Part shown: positions 60,901 to 64,000 of the stretch, piece by piece
Numbering within the stretch: position 1 is the stretch's first letter
How the letters are laid out: each line of letters starts with the position of its first letter
Assembly (NCBI RefSeq): GCF_963678635.1
Contig: NC_087068.1
Coordinates: 7,373,027 to 7,437,026 of the forward strand
Reading direction: 5' to 3'
DNA from: Symsagittifera roscoffensis
Taxonomy: Eukaryota > Xenacoelomorpha > Acoela > Convolutidae
DNA length: 64,000 bases
Notes under the pieces: model-generated
Seen by the model: only the letters and a program-made list of their open reading frames with translations
Told to the model about the DNA's origin: nothing
Database searches by the model: none
Translations under genes and position numbers: made by a program

Positions 60901-63426
60901 TTGGAGAATGCTATTAACGCCACTTTCAGCAGATGAATTTCAATTGAACTCAAAAAGTGCATATATAGCTTAGTGCATTCATAAATAGAGCAATGTATGA
61001 TTGCACATCTGTAGTTATTAGAGACTTTTAAGACATTTCCTGGAAAAGAATCAGCAAGACCTATATAAGAGTCTTCACTACGTTCATTACTCTTAATAAA
61101 TAGGTAAATTTTATTGAGCTGGTAAATCTGATAATTAATTCCCACTTTCGAATTTAGAAATCGATCACGTTTTTCGTGACCTTTACACTTTTGCTCTTTG
61201 ATAGTGAAGTTTGCCTTCCTTTAAACATTTAAAATGAACTGAAATCAAAGGCAAGCCGCAAAAAAGTAAATATGAGACTGAACAAATTTTTATTGAAAAA
61301 CGAAAAAAAAAATGGTGACCTATATAAGAGTCTGAACTACGTTAATCGCCTCTTAATAAGTAAACACTGAACAAAGAGGGGAAGAGGAGCTTTACACTAC
61401 TTGCGATACCGCAATAATAGCATTGCAAGCTAGCAGACAGAAAAAGAAAGGAGTTCCACTAAAGTAAAACTTATTGAAAAAATCTCGTTAAGATCACAAT
61501 AAAAAAGCTTCAAAATGTTGTCTGTAATGATGATATATTTGCGGAAAACACGCCCCAGAAACACACTCAATCGTCGGCGTTTATTGAAACTTCAAAAATA
61601 ATTATCGAACGGCAACTGAGCCAACAAAACTTGCGTAAATGAGAATAGTTTTGAATTATTAATTCTGCTCCAAGATTTTCAGCATTTTGTAGGATTTCGT
61701 AAAATGTAAGCATAAAAATTATGATTCCCTTGAAATGACCCAAAATAGAGTAACTAAGCCAATAAAACAAAAGCTGAAATCATTTTGGCCGAAATAAGTT
61801 TTATAACGACAAAAATTTAAAAAGAAAATAAATTTAAAAAGGAAAATATACGAAGTCAAGGTTAGTAAAATTACAATTTGCACGATTCAATCAGATCACT
61901 GAAATCAACTACAATGAAAATTTCGAACAAAAAAAAATAAAACTAATATAAAAAAAAACAATACCTCCGGTTTGAAAAATAAAACCTGGTTAGATTCGAA
62001 CTGGTGATCTTTGACGTCCCAGGCGTATTCGCTACCTCCAGACTTAGTTTGCCGGAGACATTTGGAAATTGGAATTCATAATGAACCAAGTGATTCTGTT
62101 AAACAAGTTGTTAACCCGAAAAAAGTATATATTCTGATTTAATAACGCTTCCAAACGCTGTCGTAATGAGGCATTCAGACAGCTTAAATGAACCTATAAT
62201 GCGCAAACCTTGCTTCGATGCTTCTCTCGATGCTACCGGCTGCTCCTTCAACTTCTCTTCTTTCACATCTGATCCATTCTGATGTCCTTTACCTCTTGAT
62301 GCATCTGTTTTATTTACTTTTGTTGTCGTTGTTGATACTGGAGTTGTAGTTATAGTGTTGAAGGAACTGTTTAGAGAGTCACTATCCGCCCCACTTGCCT
62401 CTGAAGTACAGTCGACATCCCCGATGGGCATTCGGAATGAACCTGAATTCCCGTTAACACTCTCATCTCTATGGTCATGCAAAGACCCTTTGGATCCTCT
62501 ACCCGTTGAAGTCAGATCCTGCACTCCTTTGGCTGAACTTTGAGCGTTGGCTTTCGCCTCCGCTCTTTTAGCAGCTTCCCGTTTCTCGATCTTCTCGTAA
62601 CACTTGCTCTCTATCTCCAGCTGGAAAAACAAAATATAAATGGCGGTTGCTCAACAAACAGCCATATCTTGAAGCCGAAATTACGTAATCTACATCAGAA
62701 TTACGTAACAATTGCATAACAACAAAGACAATCTGTTGTTATATTGCATAAAAAAATCAATTTTCGGTTTGTTGGAATAGTAATCTTATTTTCCGTTAGT
62801 TGGCCCTTCGTCTTGTTGGCCTTTCACCATATAGAACTTAATTTAACTTCGATTATCGTCTTAATAATCATTAACGGCAATGTCATAGTTACCTTTTTGG
62901 CCTGCATTTGTTCCAGGTACTCCTTCAGAGACTTTCGCAGTGCCTCCTGATCCCGCTGCAGACTATCGTCCAAACCCTCCTCCTCGTCTTCATTTTCTTC
63001 CTCATCATCATCTTTTTTCTTCCCATTATCTGCAAAATAACTTTATTTTCAACAACAAAATAAATAATTATTTGAAATTTTCACCGATTCAACATGGAAG
63101 AGGCTAAACTTGAAATATATTGGCACACATTCCGTTAATATCAACCTGAGTTTTGCGCATAATTTCTCATGCTTACTAAGCAGAGCTATAACCTTTTGGC
63201 AATTGGCTTTTAAAGAACATGAACGAGTCTTGACAAAATATTTATTTTATTGACCTTCGCCTTCACTCCTTTCATGTTGCTTCACTCCTTTACTCTCTGT
63301 CTTCGCAGAAGTAATGGACTCTGATGGGTTCGAACCCCTGTTCTCCTCGGTAGTATCTTCTGCCTCCGCACACAGACTCTGCAGGATGTTATTGATGTCC
63401 GCAATGCTACTGTCTAACTTCTTTCT
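51770..63426 (-). CDS. FAM193-like protein, last ten exons (5' end outside window)
   Basis: Ten minus-strand exons with AG and GT borders join in one frame with matching phases: 63426-63255, 63029-62893, 62620-62209, 59724-59450, 57911-57629, 57108-56889, 53962-53698, 53415-52894, 52564-52417, 51969-51770. Together they make 2634 nt, or 877 codons plus a stop (numbering from the first visible exon). The best family evidence is the C-terminus: EIFRPKDDLEGLDEGEKELE then LFKRRLCMDSS (residues ~814-844), like the conserved FAM193 C-terminal motif with its F-x-PKD, LDE and FKR-x-C-x-DS elements. Also like that family are RSREDDLREKLRKKL (~598) and VDSLAAYIEG (~725). Other parts are low-complexity S/T/K/E, with an acidic stretch (DDDEEENEDEEE, ~63). 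FAM193 proteins are poorly understood, so no biochemical role is claimed. Exon borders are read from the sequence; the family call is from memory. Confidence 0.75.
52417..52564 (-). CDS. FAM193-like gene, exon 9
   Basis: Acceptor tatttgcag, donor ctag|gtactg; 148 nt starting in phase 0 and ending with one base of a codon. It encodes a serine/lysine-rich linker (LLNESSTNALGTSGS, KSGKRQKQNS). The donor is weak, but the phases on both sides match. Confidence 0.7.
52586..52639. repeat. 27-bp tandem duplication in intron
   Basis: The unit beginning tcataagcctaaatc is present twice in a row (52586-52612, 52613-52639) with two or three differences. It lies next to the acceptor of exon 9. Confidence 0.7.
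52894..53415 (-). CDS. FAM193-like gene, exon 8
   Basis: 522 nt, phase 0 at both ends; acceptor gtgtatag and donor cacaag|gttttt. It holds RSREDDLREKLRKKLDGRRG near its start, a Q/N run, an acidic-basic low-complexity part, MSVDSLAAYIEG near the end, and a basic KKSKNSKRKKHK tail. A second AG six nucleotides on (gacgtgtag) is out of frame with the exon before it and was not used. Confidence 0.78.
53481..53538. repeat. 29-bp tandem duplication in intron
   Basis: The unit beginning aattaaataattagg is present twice without a difference (53481-53509, 53510-53538). Confidence 0.75.
53698..53962 (-). CDS. FAM193-like gene, exon 7
   Basis: 265 nt; acceptor ggtgattag, donor aatacg|gtgaga. The first base completes a Lys codon. 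It encodes a T/S/H-rich segment (HSHNTTQTHSHSSVSEGHKG) and a short Cys/His cluster (CKNTDKCHCF) near the end. Confidence 0.75.
54140..54203. repeat. Small hairpin
   Basis: tagaacgttttatgat at the left is the reverse complement of atcataaaacgttcta at the right, with a ~30-base loop. It lies just outside the left arm of the large intronic inverted repeat. Confidence 0.65.
54213..55500 (+). repeat. Left arm of a 1.3-kb intronic inverted repeat
   Basis: Reverse-complement match to 60770-62053 along nearly its whole length. Examples are gtagcgaatacgcctggg near 54228, gacgattgtgtttctgg near 54700, and ctagcttgcaatgctatt near 54838. The outer end contains a tRNA-like segment with a B-box-like agttcgaatc (54258-54267). 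It lies in the intron between exons 6 and 7. Confidence 0.85.
55260..55750. repeat. Palindrome at the inner end of the left arm
   Basis: The sequence from cagatgtgcattcata (55256) to ~55480 is repeated inverted from ~55500 to tatgtacgaatgcacatctg (55737). The centre near 55490 has gatccagttttttcaag against cttgaaaaaactggatc. It is a third copy of part of the inverted-repeat sequence. Confidence 0.75.
55780..56340 (-). repeat. tRNA-derived SINE-like repeat, degraded copy
   Basis: A tRNA-like core on the minus strand (about 56125-56040) reads gcgtgggtgagtggatag, then gcgtgagactc, then a B-box-like gattcgaatc. Flanks on both sides match those of the copy at 63540-63895 (for example gcagctacatatgcta and agccttgaattag). 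A fragment of the same right flank also occurs at ~55810-55925. Confidence 0.65.
56889..57108 (-). CDS. FAM193-like gene, exon 6
   Basis: 220 nt; acceptor ttggtttag, donor caaaa|gtatgt. It begins with two bases of an Asp codon and ends with two bases of a Lys codon, matching its neighbours. It encodes KKHSSKECKEKTVGSESKKS and AKAISLTYIKTGNN. No start codon lies in frame, so it is hidden on the minus strand; the plus-strand frame here is a shadow. Confidence 0.72.
57629..57911 (-). CDS. FAM193-like gene, exon 5
   Basis: 283 nt; acceptor ttttcttag, donor aaaaag|gtcagt. Phase 0 at the start, one base carried at the end. It encodes a Q/S/T-rich part and FNMLKKGFLNNLPSKKQ, perhaps a short helical motif. 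Confidence 0.75.
58085..59170. repeat. Two tandem copies of a dispersed ~500-620-bp repeat in the exon 4/5 intron
   Basis: Copies at ~58085-58580 and ~58705-59170 share, in order: a catagcc...cagttg start, tttttcaagagccttcaactt, aattagaagtcgat, tttaacaat, and an end around cctatttaagagtactcac. Related copies or pieces occur at ~49922-50400, ~50618-51290, ~54046-54130 and ~60540-61340. No coding capacity; the class is unknown. Confidence 0.7.
59450..59724 (-). CDS. FAM193-like gene, exon 4
   Basis: 275 nt; acceptor gaattttcag, donor gctcag|gttctt. Two leading bases complete a Gly codon; ends in phase 0. It encodes SDEVVSMAQKIVHKFNSSQ and charged low-complexity sequence. Confidence 0.75.
59730..60765. 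other. Intron 3 distal part, nothing recognised
   Basis: A+T-rich sequence without convincing exon, RNA gene or element. A short plus-strand open frame at 59989-60246 includes one CxxC (KCKFCSSIQNK) but has no further support. A 22-bp stretch with cagaataaaattcca is repeated near 60238 and 60262. Confidence 0.35.
60770..62053 (-). repeat. Right arm of the 1.3-kb intronic inverted repeat
   Basis: Inverted partner of 54213-55500, in the intron between exons 3 and 4. Its outer end has the same tRNA-like segment on the minus strand (gtagcgaatacgcctggg at ~62032 downward, B-box-like cagttcgaatc). The two arms enclose exons 4, 5 and 6. Confidence 0.85.
62209..62620 (-). CDS. FAM193-like gene, exon 3
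   Basis: 412 nt; acceptor gtttttccag, donor aagcaag|gtttgc. It starts in phase 0 with a predicted coiled-coil or charged helix (LEIESKCYEKIEKREAAKRA) and continues as S/T/G-rich sequence. Confidence 0.78.
62893..63029 (-). CDS. FAM193-like gene, exon 2
   Basis: 137 nt; acceptor ttattttgcag, donor aaaaag|gtaact. It encodes a very acidic stretch (KKKDDDEEENEDEEEGLDDS) followed by a helix (QRDQEALRKSLKEYLEQMQA) that continues into the charged start of the next exon, probably one long coiled coil. Confidence 0.8.
63255..63426 (-). CDS. FAM193-like gene, first exon visible in the window
   Basis: 172 nt; acceptor ttgcttgtag, donor ggcgaag|gtcaat. It encodes KKLDSSIADINNILQSLCAE and an acidic/polar tail. 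No initiating ATG; upstream exons must lie beyond the right edge, since 63427-64000 holds none that I can see. Confidence 0.75.
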
Positions 63427-63539
63427 CTACAAGCAACATATAAAAGATTATCAAAAACTTTCATTCATACATCGAATTTCGAGAAAAAATGATCAACAAC
63501 CTAAGTTTACTACAAAATAAGATACAAAAATCTAAATAA

Positions 63540-63895
63540 TCTTTCACACAGAGGCGAAGCTGCACTTCGCCAACACCTAGCGAGAACGTCAAAAAAGCTT
63601 CATGAAGTGAAATAAGAAAATATAGAAATCAGCCTTGAATTAGTTTAACTTTACTACGTATCGGATTCGAACCTGTTACCTCGAGATTTGGAGTCTCACG
63701 CCCTAGCCTCTCGGCCACGAACGCTTAACAACCGGCAAACACTAGTTACCATTCAAGCAGCTACATATGCTAACAAATTGCCAATGCTGTGCAGCAAAAA
63801 TTGCACCAAATATAAATAGACACAAATTTGCAAGTAATCGTTTGGAATATAACAAACTGAAGGCATCTACACTAATTTTGCATGTGAAAAAAAAT
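63540..63895 (-). repeat. tRNA-derived SINE-like repeat with good A and B boxes
   Basis: On the minus strand (63724-63653) there is a tRNA-like core: A box TGGCCGAGAGGCTAG and perfect B box GGTTCGAATCC, with an anticodon-like stem GAGA/TCTC between. The acceptor stem and T stem do not pair properly, and conserved non-tRNA flanks are shared with the copy at 55.8-56.3 kb. It is therefore a SINE-like element with a possible internal Pol III promoter rather than a working tRNA gene. Confidence 0.7.
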
Positions 63896-64000
63896 GGAAA
63901 GTTTAAAACAACATTATTTATAAATTATGCATTTCGAAAAATTGCTTTATTATTATCTTGTTATATTTTTATTATTGTTATGTTGCTCATTTGCTGAATT

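Noticed and set aside
63653-63724. Functional tRNA gene
   Set aside because: A and B boxes are good, but acceptor and T stems do not pair, and the flanks are shared with another copy, so it is SINE-like.

Overview
This is nuclear DNA of an animal, probably an invertebrate. It is strongly A+T-rich, has no bacterial operon structure, and carries one multi-exon gene with GT-AG introns, tRNA-derived SINE-like repeats, a Gypsy LTR retrotransposon, a non-LTR retrotransposon with a restriction-like endonuclease, and a relic of a protein-primed family B DNA polymerase of the Polinton/Maverick type. The species cannot be named from sequence alone.

Layout. 1-1161 holds two overlapping, fully open minus-strand reading frames of unknown function; one runs off the left edge. 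1162-6880 is mostly non-coding with diverged duplications. 6880-14110 is a composite: an inverted block with coding remnants, an inverted satellite monomer, a 558-bp palindrome, a decayed polymerase gene (about 8345-11471) and a palindrome of over 2 kb. 14180-34125 is a large array of ~132-bp satellite monomers. At 20.8-27.2 kb it is organised into a 2.4-2.6 kb higher-order repeat alternating satellite with a ~1 kb non-satellite block. The array is interrupted by an unrelated 0.8 kb stretch (27.24-28.04 kb) and by an internally deleted Gypsy element (30018-33839, 202-bp LTRs, TATA target duplication). 34.1-36.7 kb is decayed minus-strand coding sequence. 37.0-48.9 kb is a second tandem array of about six gene-like units whose minus strand keeps the same protein frames from copy to copy. 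A 5'-truncated RLE-type LINE (45797-48190, 6-bp target duplication) sits in the last unit. A 287-bp near-perfect hairpin follows.

51.77-63.43 kb is the only evident host gene: ten minus-strand exons, all joining in phase, encoding the last 877 residues of a FAM193-like protein. Its 5' end lies beyond the right edge. Its introns hold SINE-like copies, several copies of another dispersed repeat, and a 1.3-kb inverted repeat bracketing exons 4-6 as numbered here.

The strongest candidate for something undescribed is the link between the polymerase relic and the satellite. Satellite monomers and the ~1 kb blocks lie in opposite orientations on the two sides of the polymerase relic, as expected if the satellite grew out of the terminal inverted repeats of a Polinton-like element. 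The second candidate is the minus-strand protein-coding tandem array at 37-49 kb.
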